In this document: piece by piece, positions 1 to 12,300 of the stretch | Position numbering within the stretch: the stretch's first letter is position 1 | Layout of the letters: each line of letters opens with the position of its first letter | Source of the DNA: Cheilinus undulatus | Taxonomy: Eukaryota > Chordata > Actinopteri > Labriformes > Labridae | Assembly (NCBI RefSeq): GCF_018320785.1 | Contig: NC_054865.1 | Span: forward strand, 32,612,398-32,676,397 | Direction: 5' to 3' | Length of the DNA stretch: 64,000 nt | Notes under the pieces: generated by a model | Databases searched by the model: none | What the model saw: only the letters and a program-made list of their open reading frames with translations | Told to the model about the DNA's origin: nothing | Made by a program: the position numbers and the translations under genes

Positions 1-1160
1 AAAGTACGTAAGAGTTGGGTGTGTCTGTGGTATTTATACAAGCAGAAAACACCCCTCCTCTCCAACTTTGGATCAAATCCGGGCAAACTCCTGCTGCTCT
101 TATATCTCTGTCAGCAGACAGACCAGAACCAAAAAAGGTAAGCAGATCAACACGCCGGCTTGATGCTGATGCTTTGGATTACCAGCCAATGTGTACACTT
201 TACTCCCTCAATGCCTTTAAATATGGGCTCAAAACCAATCATTTCTACTTTACTGACATGTTTGAGCAGTTAGGCTGTAAATGAATGAGCCCATGGATTC
301 ATGTTTAGAGGAGTGAGCCATGTCCTATCAGGGTGATGTAAAGCAGAACCCACTCTAACAAGGTAAAGAAGTTGTGTGCCTCCATTTTGCTTGTTGAGGT
401 AACGAGTTATTTTTGCAACCTATCAAAATACAGAATACAACAAAACTAACAAGTAATGCTTGGTGAGCCTGTCAAACTGTAAGATCATGTGTTGTATCCT
501 CAACTGTAATTCAGGGTTGAGACATGACAATGAACAGAGGGACATAGACAGTGTAAAGCAGATTTCAACATGAGGAATCTGAGGAAAATAAGAGACACTT
601 GCTTTTCAAGTATTTAGTATTATCTGTGTGTAAGATTTGCCTACACATAAGATATTTTTGCAGACATTAGGGGTTTTTCCTACCGGAATTTCAAATTTCA
701 GTGTGGTACTAATAAAAACCAAACAATATTAACACCTTTTTGATGCCATGTCAACAAAACTAAGAGCCCAAGGCATCCCATTTTAGCCTTTAATGTGCTT
801 TTATTCCACAATATCACAGGGGACGGAAAGATTTGCTGATTATAATCACTGCTGTAAATCAGTTGTAGGCACAGAGTGACAATCAAACCAGTGAAGTTAT
901 TCAGAACTTGACCTTGTGATGCTGTTCTGAATAGTCAGTTAAGTAGCAAAAGTCAGGAACAGATTAGTCTCACAACATGACAGAAACACACACCAGACAA
1001 TTGCAAAGTGCAAAAATGCAAACATTTGCCCACGCTATGTATTAAGCACAGTTGTGATTAAAGATTGATGACACATTTAGGAATGTTGCTGCAGACACTT
1101 ACATTTGTCTGAACTGATAGTTTTTGGACATAACAAGCACCTGATGTGAAATTGGGGAGG
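1..1160. other. AT-rich non-coding sequence, nothing recognised
   Basis: Only short chance reading frames are present. I see no splice-bounded exon, RNA gene or recognisable repeat. Confidence 0.5.
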
Positions 1161-1164
1161 GAAA

Positions 1165-2482
1165 TCTTATTCTGTATAAAAGTATTCACCTCATTATCCT
1201 TTTATTGATGTCATGAAACAGTCATGCTCAATCTATTTTAACCATTAAATTGTCATACAAAAATGTTTAAATTAAAATGAGTGATTGAATAAATATTCAC
1301 CCCTTTTAAAGTGACTGACCTAAAACAACAGATGTCCAGCCAACTGGTGCTAGTAGTCTCACAATTAGTGAAATGTGGATCACCTGAATGCAGTGAATGT
1401 GTCTCAAGTGATTATTATATAAAGACACCTGTGTCTGGAAGCTCCAGTCACTGGTTAATCAGTATTCCTGGCCACCATTACACCATGGAGACAAAAGAAC
1501 ACTCCAAGCAACTTAGATGAAAGATTATTAAAAAAACATGAGTCAAGGGATGGATACAAAAAAATCCAAGGCACTGAACATCCCCTGGAGTTCAGTAAAA
1601 TCCATCATCAAGAAATAGGTCAAATATGGCACATGTGTAAATCTGCCTAGATCAGTCCGTCCTCACAAACTAAGTGACTGTGTAACGAGACTAGTGAGAG
1701 AGGCCAACAAGACACCAATGACTACAATGAAAGAGTTACAAGCTTCAGCAGCTGAGATGGGAGAGACTCTGCACACAACAACTGTTGCCCAGGTTTTTCA
1801 CCTGGAAGCTTTATGGTAGGGTGTCAAAGAGAAAGACACTTTTGGAGAAAAGTCATGTTAAATCTCCACTAGAGTTCACCCAAAGGCATGTGGGAGACTC
1901 CATGGTCAAGTGGAAGAAAGTTCTTTGGTCTGATAAGACCAAAATGGTGCTCTTTGGCCATCACTTCATCACAAGCACACCACCCCCACTGTGAAGCAAG
2001 ATGGTGGCAGCATCATGCTGTAATATAGGAAAATCCTGGAAGACAATGTGATTTAGTCAGCAGAAGAGCTATGGCTTGGGAGATTTATGTTCCAGCATGA
2101 TGCTGACTCAAAGCATACAGCAAAAGCTACACAGAAGTAGTTAAAAGACAACAAGGTAAATGTTCTGAGTGGCTCTGTCAAGGCCCAGACCTCAATCCAA
2201 AAGAGGATTTATGGCTGGACTTGAAAAGGGCTGTTCACGCCCAATCCCCGAGCAAGCAGACAGAGTTGAATACTGACATGAAGGGGGTGAATATTTATGC
2301 AGTCACTTATTTTACAATACACATCATTGTTTACATAATTTAACTATGTTACTACTATTTTTGTTGCTATTTTTTGTTAAAAAAAAAAAAAAAAAGCCTT
2401 ATTATTTTTGCCATGATTGGTTTATAAAAACAATCAAAGGGTAAAACATCCAAGGGTTTGAATACCTTCTATAGGCACTGTA
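1165..2482 (+). mobile_element. Decayed Tc1/mariner transposon
   Basis: The stretch reads like a fish Tc1-like element whose ends carry the 'attcacc...' / 'gaatacctt-ctataggcactgta' type termini. The right end finishes at a TA near 2481-2482. Internal DNA is recognisable as Tc1 transposase on the + strand: a helix-turn-helix part around 1490-1740, then the block containing VLWSDKTK around 1915-1950 (the usual second catalytic Asp of the DDE/D triad), then the part for CPDLNPxE-like text around 2180-2210, here damaged. The frame is broken by stops and indels and about a third of the usual length is lost, so no active transposase is made. An A17 run lies near 2379-2395. This is family recognition from memory, not a search. 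Confidence 0.85.
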
Positions 2483-2495
2483 AATGCCGACAAAT

Positions 2496-3115
2496 ATTTC
2501 TTCAATGTAGAATATTTCAGTAGAAAAATTTGTTATGAATTTTGAAACCATATCATCCATCTTTTAAATTAAAATGGAAACTTTACGCTGGTAAGCACTC
2601 CTGTCCCATCATGTAAGCAGGACAGTGGTGCTATAATCTGTAATACATGAGAAATTCAAGGCTGTAGATGCTAATCTTGATTGCAGAAAAAATTCTTCTC
2701 TGCAGATATCTTAGTAATAACAAGACTGAGCCAGCAAAGCATTTTTGTGTTTATATACAGTATGCAGCCAAATATGACTGCCACGCTACAATGATGATGA
2801 TAAAGGAATGAGTGATGAGCAAGAATCAAACAGCTTAATATTATATATTATCAAGATGATGAGGATACAGAAAAACACTTAATGTGCACTACTGGGCTTC
2901 TTGCAGAGATAGATTAATTGCACGGTAACTTAGAAAATAATTCACTCTAAATAAAGTGACTGTGCTATTTAAACCATGCATCATCTCCTCTAGTTGCAGA
3001 GCAGTTAACTGACAGGAACGTTGCAGAGCGGTCCATTGCAAGCAGTTGTGAGTTTTAACTCATTTTGAAGCCAATCTTTGGTCTGTACTGGGCTCTGATT
3101 TTGTCTGAAATCACA
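2496..3115 (+). repeat. Unclassified dispersed repeat, copy 1 (see 50437-51010)
   Basis: This stretch aligns by eye to 50437-51010 in the same orientation. Shared anchors include 'gtagaatatttcag', 'atgagaaattcaaggctg', 'aacaagact', 'gcaaagcatttttgtg', 'aataattcac' and 'caatctttggtctg'. No coding frame and no familiar transposon terminus is visible. It follows directly after the right end of the Tc1 relic. The family is not one I can name. Confidence 0.7.
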
Positions 3116-3282
3116 CACTAATTTCCTACTTCCTATTCTTTTTATAGTGAGCTGTCCATTGTGGACTGTGTAGTGTGGCTGAGGATCAAAAATAGCAGTA
3201 GAATTCACTGAAAACTAATGCTATACTCAACCTATTCTCACTAAAACTTTAAAGTGATCAGTAAAAAGTTCTATGAGTTTCA

Positions 3283-3965
3283 ACGGATACTTCAGCATTT
3301 TGGTAAATTCACCCATTGCCATAATTCCTATTGTCTTAGTAATAGGTTGTTTCCTTTAGTTGTTGGTGAAAGCTGCTTTTAGATCTGGGGGGACCGATAT
3401 ACCAGCAGCACAGCTTACGCTATGGAAGTAGACGGTATTTTTTGCTTTTCCTCATCAAACTCATCACATATACAATCCAACAACTCCAAAATGCTCTCGT
3501 GGACAAGTTGTGACCTGTACATTCTCCACGCTATGAAATAATAACGTATAATTATGTAACATTACAACACATAGAGCAAATACTCAGAACTATTTCTTGA
3601 GTAAACCACTGGGCGGAGTGACACAGTGCAGCAGCCATGTCTGGAGTGTAGTTCCAGCTTTGCGTTTAGCTTTAAAACATCTCCATCTCGTAATGTTCCA
3701 TGATTATTTCATAGCGTGGTGAATGTACAGGTCACAACTTGTCCACGCGAGCGTTTTGGAGTTGTTGGATTGTGTATTTGATGAGTGTGATGAGGGAAAG
3801 CAAAAAATACCGTCTGCTTCCATAGCGTTAGCTGTGCAGCTTGTATATCGGTCCCCCCAGATCTAAAAACAGCTTGCACCGACAACTAAAGGAAATGAAC
3901 CTATTACTAAGAATATAGGGATTATGGCAATGGACGAATTTGCCAAAATGTTGAAGTATCCCTTT
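3283..3965. mobile_element. Foldback / MITE-like element with ~270-bp inverted arms
   Basis: The left arm (about 3283-3545) and the right arm (about 3695-3965) are inverted copies of each other over their whole length with roughly 85-90% identity by eye. Matching landmarks are 'ggatacttcagcattttgg', 'agatctggggggaccgatat' and 'acaagttgtgacctgtac'. A ~150-bp spacer separates them. The outer right end reads 'aagtatccctttaa', a terminus common in fish non-autonomous DNA transposons. No transposase is encoded. Confidence 0.85.
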
Positions 3966-3989
3966 AACTTAAAATAATGCCAAGCTGTA

Positions 3990-4670
3990 TTTTCTTGAAG
4001 TATCTCATTTATTTTTGAATACAGACAATGGTCTAATGTCTGTCATCATCATAAGGGATTAACATGTATTAACAGATAAATGATTATACTTCTTAATTAT
4101 GAAGATGATATACACCTGTGCACCTATCAAACACAAATATTTCCATGTCATGAAAACAAATGTACATTAATGCTGTGAAATAAACCACCCTAAAAGGGAA
4201 GATCTTGCAAAGGTGTCAGCCCCTAAGAACCAACACTGCTCTGTCAGCAGACATGCCAGCTTGTCAGCAGGCCTTGTCTTTTATTTTGACAGACACGGGT
4301 GCCCGAGTTCACGCTGTCCATTCAGGGCAACAGCCCAGAAAGTTCAGTGTTTGACAGAGATCTTGGCTTTTCTCTTTTTGTTCTGTCTAGTTGAATTGTG
4401 TGCACTCTACTCAGTTTTATCCTCATCACTTGAACAGAAGTGAAAACACGCTTATGGACAGATATCACCAGTGAATAAGAAGCAACATCTTTATGACAGG
4501 AAGCTACAGAGGTTTATGGGAAATCATGTGTAAATTGTATATACATATATAAATAATGTCTCTCATTGTACTCCTATTTTACAAAACTGAAGCCAAAAGA
4601 TGCTAAAATAGTTCACTGGTGGCATTTATGAAGTGTCAAGTTAACAAAAAATGAGTGATTAAAAATAGTG
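3990..4670. other. AT-rich non-coding sequence, nothing recognised
   Basis: No coding exon or repeat that I can name. Confidence 0.4.
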
Positions 4671-4674
4671 GCCT

Positions 4675-4960
4675 CCATAAGAATCAAACTGAAGAATTTT
4701 GGACACAACCAGAACTCTTTCAAGGGTTGATCGCCCAGCTAAACTGAGAAATCAGGGAAGAAGGGCCTTAGTAAGAGAGGTGACCAAGAATGGAGCTCCA
4801 GATATTCTGTGTGGAGATGGGACAAGTTCCAGGAGCACAACCATCAGTGCAGCCCTCCACTGATCTGGGCTTTATGGCAGAGGGGTTTAACCCAGCCCAG
4901 GTCAGTGCAAAACACATGAAAGCCCACTTGGAGTGTGCAAAAAACTCCATGTGAACGAAG
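4675..4960 (+). mobile_element. Tc1-like transposase fragment
   Basis: The + strand carries text typical of fish Tc1 transposase genes: an RAKLSN-like start (as 'cagctaaactgagaaatc'), 'agaagggccttagtaagagaggtgaccaagaatg', then the block for SVEMG and ALHxSGLYG-like peptides. Both terminal repeats and the catalytic half are missing, so this is an inactive internal fragment. Confidence 0.8.
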
Positions 4961-4964
4961 AGAA

Positions 4965-7640
4965 GAATGATCAGGTATCATTCATGGCTTTTTATTAGTG
5001 TGCATCACTGAGGTAAACTCTTACATTTTTGTGAAATTTGGTGTTACACAGTAAATAATTATTGGGCCTTTGATGACATATTAAAAATAAGGGTTTTTCT
5101 ACCCATCATGCTTTGTGCAAGTCAAAACATTTAATGATTTAAACATCCTCATGAGAATTGTCTTCTTTTGAAGCTCATTTTAAACCAGGGCACAAAAGCT
5201 AAAAATATGATTTTTGTGGAATTCAAGCTGACGATGGTTTTTAAGCAATCACAAAGATGCCTTGACTATGAGGCATTGCACAAACAGACTTATATAAGAC
5301 GGCCCATGTTGAATATTGCCGTGTTGTATAATAAATCAAACGTCTTCTCCCTTGTCCCAGTGGGGAGCATTGTAGCACATGGCTTTTCATTCCTGGGACA
5401 CACATCCTCGCTGCGACTACTCCCATATTGAACACATCTGTGGAGTTAAATGCTGCAAAGGCCAAACACGGGGAAGAGTCATTTATCTTTGCATTCATTG
5501 TTTGAAGCCAGAAGAAGGAGAGAATGAAAGATAAAAATGTTAAAACTCTTTTGATAAACAAAATTAATGATTAAATGATGTTTATTTTGTTTAAAACTGA
5601 ATTTGTGACCCTCTCTATTGCACAGACACTTGTATATTTTAAAAAGGTGGCGACATTGTTGTGACTCTGTTAAAGTCACCTCACAAGTTGGTGAAAGGTT
5701 TGCAAACCTTCTTCCTTTGCAGAGACAAGTATTCCCAAGCAAAGCCACATCCCAGCCTGCAGCTATAAACGATATTCAGGCAAGTGCTTTACAACATGCC
5801 ACATTTAGCAGTTGACACAAGTAATGGGCTTGCCTCTTTTGCATGGGTAAAGTGATTTAAGCCATGGCAGGTGCCTCAGAGCGCAAAGAGTGGCTGCACA
5901 AAGAGCACTGCTGTCCGGGGGCTTTGTAGGCAGGATATCCACAGATGTGGAGCCAGACCAGATGGCATGTACATCTGAGACAGAGCGAGAAGCTGGAGAC
6001 AGAGGGATAAAGAAACACAGAGTTGGAGGGGGACAAGGACTAGGGCCAGACACAGGCCTGCATTAAGCTATGCAAGTGTGGCCATGTGGGCCTGACATTT
6101 AGCCGGCCCCCGACTCTCCATTGACTCTCTCTGCGTAGCTCAAAACATGCCTGCAGGCCGCTGAGGACAATGGCTGCCTTCTCCTTTAACCAGCATCAAA
6201 AGAAGAGATGAAAACAGCCACATGATGAAGCAACTGTCTGAAGTGTAAAAACGCAAATGTAATATATGAATATGGCTTTATGCTGCGTGGGTCCTGAAGA
6301 CTGGACTTTAAACAAATTGGCCTTGTTGAACCTTATCCATCCCCCACTTTTTCATATCTGCTGTATAATTTGTCTGAAGAGAATGCAAGTTATGTGAAGA
6401 GAAATAATGCATAAAAATCAGATAAAGTCCTCCCTTTTTCACATCTGAGTCCTTGTGGTTGCATAACAATGGGACAAAGAGAATATGAGATGAAAGTATT
6501 AGAGCGATTTAAATAACTTTGTCTGCCTGTGAAACAGAGACACTGAGATACAGACGGAGAGAGAGAGAGAGCAACGAGAATGTGTGTCACCCAATTAAAG
6601 GTTGAGCTCAGCCTGTGGGAGAGCTAGGGAGAAACTATTAACCGTTTGTAGTTACAAAGCTGAGCACAGAAGGCTCTAATCTTTAAACCTGATTAGATGC
6701 CCTGCTATGCTGTCCAAAGGCTAATAGGGTCAACTAATATTTGTGTGTTTAAAAAGCCAAAGGTCATAGTACCAATTATGATACCTGAGAAAGAATTCAC
6801 AGTGATGAATGATTTTAAACTAAACAGAATTTTTTTTTATTTGCAACAAGTTTTTAGCATTTGTTACTCATTAATCCTGGAGATAATCTGTGTTGGTGAC
6901 TGAAGATTACAAACTTTTCGCATGTTAAAATTTTTAAAACATCATTATTACATAAAACAATAGACATTTTTTAAATTGTTTATTTCTGTATTTTGGAAAA
7001 TCCTGAGAAAGTTTAATACAGTCGACAACGAAGTCACGTGAAGCATGATTCAAAGTTACACAAAATCAAACATGTTGATTGAGAATAGCGTACTGACTCT
7101 TAGATTTTTGCACTAAAAGTTGTAGATTGACTTGTGATGAGATTGGTTGGTTCAAGCTTTATATATTGCAAATCCACATTTTTTTAGAGGTGTCATGATT
7201 CATGATGTCTAATGGTTTATCAATCTTTATGATAAAGATCCAAGTACATAGGTACGACCTTTACTGAATCAATAACAATGCAATATGAACCAGTCTATGG
7301 TCTGAAGTCATGACCTAGTTGACTGAGGTTTTGCTGCTTATTCTTCTTTCTTTGTTTAGCATCGTCAGTCTTGTAAGACTCTTATATTATCCTCTTAATT
7401 TTCACGAGAATAAAATTAGCAAGGTGGCTCTTACAGAGGCCAACAAATCATCTGAAACTGCCAAAGTGTTTTATGCACGATATGTGCTCTCGATCAACAC
7501 AGTAACACAACATGAGTACAGACCAGTGCTGCTCAGCTCCACCCATTTCCACTGTTTGCTTCTTGTTTTTAACTGAGGACCCTGTTCAATAAAAAAAGCA
7601 ACCCATAAAGCATTTTTACTAAAGAGAAAAGAAACATTTT
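4965..7640. other. Non-coding sequence, nothing definite
   Basis: No exon is supported. GC-richer patches (about 5820-6200) could be conserved non-coding DNA, but that cannot be judged from one sequence. A short GA run lies at 6555-6571. Confidence 0.4.
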
Positions 7641-7641
7641 T

Positions 7642-7805
7642 GTGTTCATTCATAAATTCCTCATAATGTGGAAGGAAATCACTTAAAAATGCACTTCCAC
7701 ATTCGCTCTGGAGAATGTGTATGCGCTCTGGTGTAGCTTCAAGCATGAATGCAGAAGTGCATTTTTAAATACATTTCTCCCTCATGAGGAATTTATGAAT
7801 GAACA
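7642..7805. mobile_element. Small hairpin MITE
   Basis: Arms of about 60 bp (7642-7704 and 7747-7805) are inverted copies: both read 'gtgttcattcataaattcct' outward and share 'taaaaatgcacttc'. The loop is ~40 bp. It has no coding capacity. Confidence 0.8.
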
Positions 7806-7810
7806 CTAAA

Positions 7811-8094
7811 CATTTGGGGCTGCATGGCTGTACAGGGGTTAGCGCTGTTGCCTCACAGCAAGAAGGTCCCTGTTTCACTTCCCACTCAGGGCTTTTCTGT
7901 GCAGAGTTTGCATGTTCTCCCTGTACATGTGTGGGTTCTCTCCAGGTACTCTGGCTTCCTCCCACCGAACACATGTTCATTGGGTTAACTGATCACTCTG
8001 AATTGGCCAAAGGTGTGAATATGAGCGTGCCTGGTTGTCTGTCTTCTTTATGTCAGACGTGTGATTGACTATCGACCAGTCCAGGGTGTACCCC
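7811..8094 (+). repeat. Teleost dispersed repeat with tRNA-like head
   Basis: The head 'ggttagcgctgttgcctcac' followed by 'tttcacttccc' resembles RNA polymerase III A and B boxes. The body ('gtttgcatgttctcc', 'tgtgggttctctcc', 'ggcttcctccca') and the tail ending 'gtccagggtgtacccc' match a very common fish repeat. It is diverged and inactive in appearance. Confidence 0.75.
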
Positions 8095-8359
8095 TAAGGA
8101 CTAGTGCACAGGCAGTAGAACTGTTCTGATGGACTATGGAGGGAGTGATTTGCCTTGCAGTACAATTCACCAGCGGATTGCGGCGTGGTCGCTGTATGTG
8201 GAAATTAGAGTTGAAAGATTGTAAGCTAAGATATTTTATATGTCTGAACAGACAGAAACACAAAAACTTTTGAAATAGAATCAGATTAAACTTCTGTTTA
8301 GGGTTAGAGTAACGGTTAGGATACCAAAAGTTAAAAGTCAAAACTTGACCTGCAAAACA

Positions 8360-8605
8360 TTTGATTAAGCTAAGCGATTAGGCTTACGTAGCTCTGCTAG
8401 CTAACTAAACTACATAGATAATGTATCTATGTAGCTTATTGATTAGCAAGTGAGGCTAAAGCTGGGCTCATGAGACAGCTACTACATAAGCTACGTATCC
8501 ACGCAGCTAAGTTAGCTTTGTTAGCTAAAGCTCACATTGCTACAGCTAACTTAGCTATAGATAACGTAGCTATGCAGCTAATGTAGCTACTTGCAGATGT
8601 ACAGT
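8360..8605. repeat. AGCTA-rich imperfect repeat
   Basis: The stretch is built from degenerate copies of 'gctaacgtagcta'-type words, many of them palindromic around AGCT. A related block lies at 37455-38195. Confidence 0.75.
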
Positions 8606-8711
8606 CTGCAGCCAGACCCCTTCGATTTGATTGAAAAGACCCCTGAAATAAAGACAAGTGGCCAACAATGGTGTCATGTTGTGGGTCCATACTTGACACA
8701 ACTTCACCTTA

Positions 8712-9389
8712 GGCTGGGAACACACTACTTGATTTTAAGCCTAAGTTGAATCCAGATTTCCCTCCCCTGATGATCCTTAAGGCGTATCCCAAGTGGAGGC
8801 TCACCGCAAACAATTATTTGTCTGAATAATCCCAGAGAGTGTGCTGTCAGCCTCCCAGGCCTTGAATAGTAAGTAGTTTACTATTCTATGTTGTAATGGC
8901 CCCATCAGAGCACCTACAACAACCAATGAGAGCAAGCAGACTGAGTGCATCAACAGCTGGATGTTATGTACTTTCACTTCTACCAAAAATAAACACAATT
9001 TTACCTGCATTCCAGTCAGGATTTCATCCTGATTCTTCTCCTTGTTTCATGATTTTTGCTTCAGCAGTAGCACATGCTGAGACAGACTGTTGTGGAGGGA
9101 CTTCCAGCTGAGCTGTTTGTTTTCCTCTTGAACTCAGGTATGATCATGCAGAATCCTGATAAAATCTCATGTTGGAAATCTTCAGTGTGAGGTCACTGGC
9201 AGGTCAGCAGGCATGTGGTCCCCTGTGGTCGGACGGTCTGGCTTAGTCTTCTGTGCATGCGCAGATTGTAAGATGAAAGAACAATTGAAATTGTCCTTAA
9301 TCACTCAGCTTGTTTGTGCTCTCCCACGTTTTTGAAATGTTTGAAAAAAAATGTTTGAGGTTTGAAAATTGTCTTGTGTGTAGCTAGCC
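8712..9389. mobile_element. Probable PIF/Harbinger-like non-autonomous element
   Basis: The ends are inverted relatives: left 'ggctgggaacacactacttg', right (reverse complement) 'ggctagctacacacaagaca', then AATTTT-like sequence on both sides. Each end is flanked by TTA (8709-8711 and 9390-9392), the three-base target duplication expected for this superfamily. No transposase frame is seen. Confidence 0.6.
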
Positions 9390-9399
9390 TTAGGCTAAG

Positions 9400-12300
9400 A
9401 GCTCAAATGCTACACCAGAAGCTAGCAGGATAGCAAATGCAACATGGCGACAACAGATGGTAGTAAAAGAGCTACACAGCTGCACAGAAACTGCACACTG
9501 TGGGCTTTGCTGAATGCAATGGAAATCGTCATGCAGTTTTTAAAAATCTATAATATCAAAACATATACTATGTTTTTGGTTTGAATGTTGTTCCAGAAAC
9601 GTGAAATCCCTGATGACTGTGCAGCATGATGCTGACTGATGACAGATAGGTGACCACAGCTGGCATCCACAGATCAGACAATGTGGTTTGGAGAAAAAGT
9701 GACAGCCTGTGTTCTTCACAGGAGTTTAGTTCTTCTTTTCTATTTATTTCAACACCACAAGTCAGTCTTAGTGACAGTGTTGGCTAAATAAAGAAAACAA
9801 CAAGGATCCCACAAAGACAGCAGCAGACAGCTCAGACAGACATCTGTGAGGCTGAGAGAAAAACAAGGCCAGGGGCCGCGCAGTGTTTAAACAACATAAT
9901 ATGACTGTCCATCTCTTTGTTAACTTTAAACTGGACTTTACTGAAAGGAAGAGCCATTAATTATGGAATTTCTGTCTTCAGAAGGAGTAAAAGTGCTCAT
10001 TATGTGGGCACTGCTCTTTCTTGACTATTAGAAAGAGATGTTAGTCATGCCTGCTTATCTCACAACCTTATGAGCAAAGGATTAGAAGATCAAAGGGCGA
10101 CTTAGGTTTAATATTATAGAAAATGTAAGCTGAACTTTGGACTGCTCCTTTTATCCACTACCAATGCTCAGATCAAAATGTTGAAAATTCATAATCATTT
10201 TATCCGCTGTCCGGTGTGAAATTTATGTCCACACCTCTCATGAAGGGTGAGGAATACATGTAAGAGGGCACTGATCTATTTCAAAGCGGACCCTTTAAGA
10301 CCTTCAAGCCAATTCCCTGTTGATTACACGGGCTTCAGGACTGACAGAAATAAACATGGAGCTAAGTTTCAAGAGAACTTTGAAGTCGACTAAGCTGAGA
10401 GCAGAGTCGTGCTGCTCGCCAGAGCCGGACAGTGACTTCTGACTTAATGAAAATATTCTGTAACCACTCCATTATACACTTGAAGGTTTGAGGGTTAGAG
10501 AGTGAAGCAGACACAATGGTTCACAAAAGCCAAAGTCGAGAACTTTCTGTTCCCAGTTGCTGTGGACCAGTCTAACGAGGATGTGTGTTTCTGGCACAAA
10601 CTTCAGAGAGTGAGACCAGCTTTGCTGTCTGATCGCCTCATGCTCATTATTCCTCGAGGAGAATGAACTCCATAATAAAGGAGGACACTGACTTGTAGCA
10701 GACACAGAACTGCCCTTGTAAGCTGACATGTTTTTTATTTTTCAACCTCAAATTGACAACATTCCTCTAAAGCTGTAAAAATCTAACACTGCACTTGCTT
10801 CTTTTTAATCTGTTTGAAAGCCTTTAATGTTTCTTTATGCCACTTATCTGTGCTTCACTTTAAAATCACAAAAGAACAAGCCCAATTCAGCCCTGGAATG
10901 AAACCGTGAACCTTCATATTAAAAATCAAATTCATGTGGGTTGTCTTTTGTGCATGTGTATCAAATTTAGTGAAATTCAAAATACTTTTTTGCAGTGTCT
11001 GACTCTGAGGTAAGGTCTGTCTGCCACACTAAAGTAGTCCTGCTTTCAACGCTTTATCAAAACTCATTTGTAGTCTTGGATTTGGAGTTGTATATAAACA
11101 ATGTTTTAGTGGAGCACTGGCCTTTCTTAAGTGGGCAAGCTCACTGTGTCTTCCATGTTTGTATCTACATGATCTTTCGAATGCTTTTAAGGTACTTGAT
11201 TTGGTCTTTGTTGGTCCAAGCAAAGCTGAAAGGATAAAGCAGAAAGAAGAGAAGCTATGTACACAAATTTTGACCCCATTTTTCTATCATCAAAATTAAT
11301 CACATTGCATAATTTATATATGTAGTGATGTAAAGAATTTTCTCCTGTTTAAGAAAGAGCCTGTAAAATAGAAATTCCCAGATGCTTGGTGATGTATATC
11401 TGTTTTATTAAGTCATTTCCACTCCTTTCAATCCTTCCTAAAAAAGTTTAAATGATTCCAGCAGCTTTGATAAAAAACTGCCTAGCACAAAAAATACAGT
11501 TCGCTGGTAAAAGTCCCTGTAAAGTGATAAAAAGAAAAAAAATCTTATTTAAGATTTGTTGTATGACAGGCCACTGTGTTGTGAGCCACCGGGCAAAATT
11601 TCAGTCATAAGAATATCTTTAAGTTTACTAAATTAAGCTTCAAAACCATGAAAAATGAGGCAGTATAATCTGATCTAGGATGGTGTGGGCGTGTCAGTTA
11701 AATGAGCTGAAGCCACGCCCACTAACAAGAAATATAACCCTCAAATTTTATACAATGCTTCAGATCAGAGCACAGCTGCCTGGCTCTGTACCAGAGCAGA
11801 GAACGAGAAGTTGGGAAATACATTTATTGTTTTCTGGTTCAAATCTCTCCATTATTACTATTTTGGTGACCTGTAGTCCATCGTGGCTGATAGTTTTGGG
11901 AAATCTACCTCAAAATGAACAAAAACACAGCATGTAACTCGGTGTTAAATTTCAACGAAGGCAGTGTTAACAGCATTCTTATCGAAATAAGTCTAGAATA
12001 TTAAGACACAAATTTTGGATTTCACTTTACAGGAACTTTAAAGTTTGTGGAAACTGTGGAGCTCTGAAAACCTAACGTATAAGAGATTTTTCAAAGGAGT
12101 CAAAGCAAACAATATACTTACATTCATCAGGTTAAAAAACCACAACCGAAATACACTTTTTTTTGCACATATTGTATTAGTCAAAGTGCAACTGTTGTTT
12201 AATAAGTGTTGACGTCACTTTTTATCCAAGTCTTCATTTGTTTTGGATTTTATTTTTTTGATACCACAATAACTACTGTACAGTGGACTTGTTACTGAGG

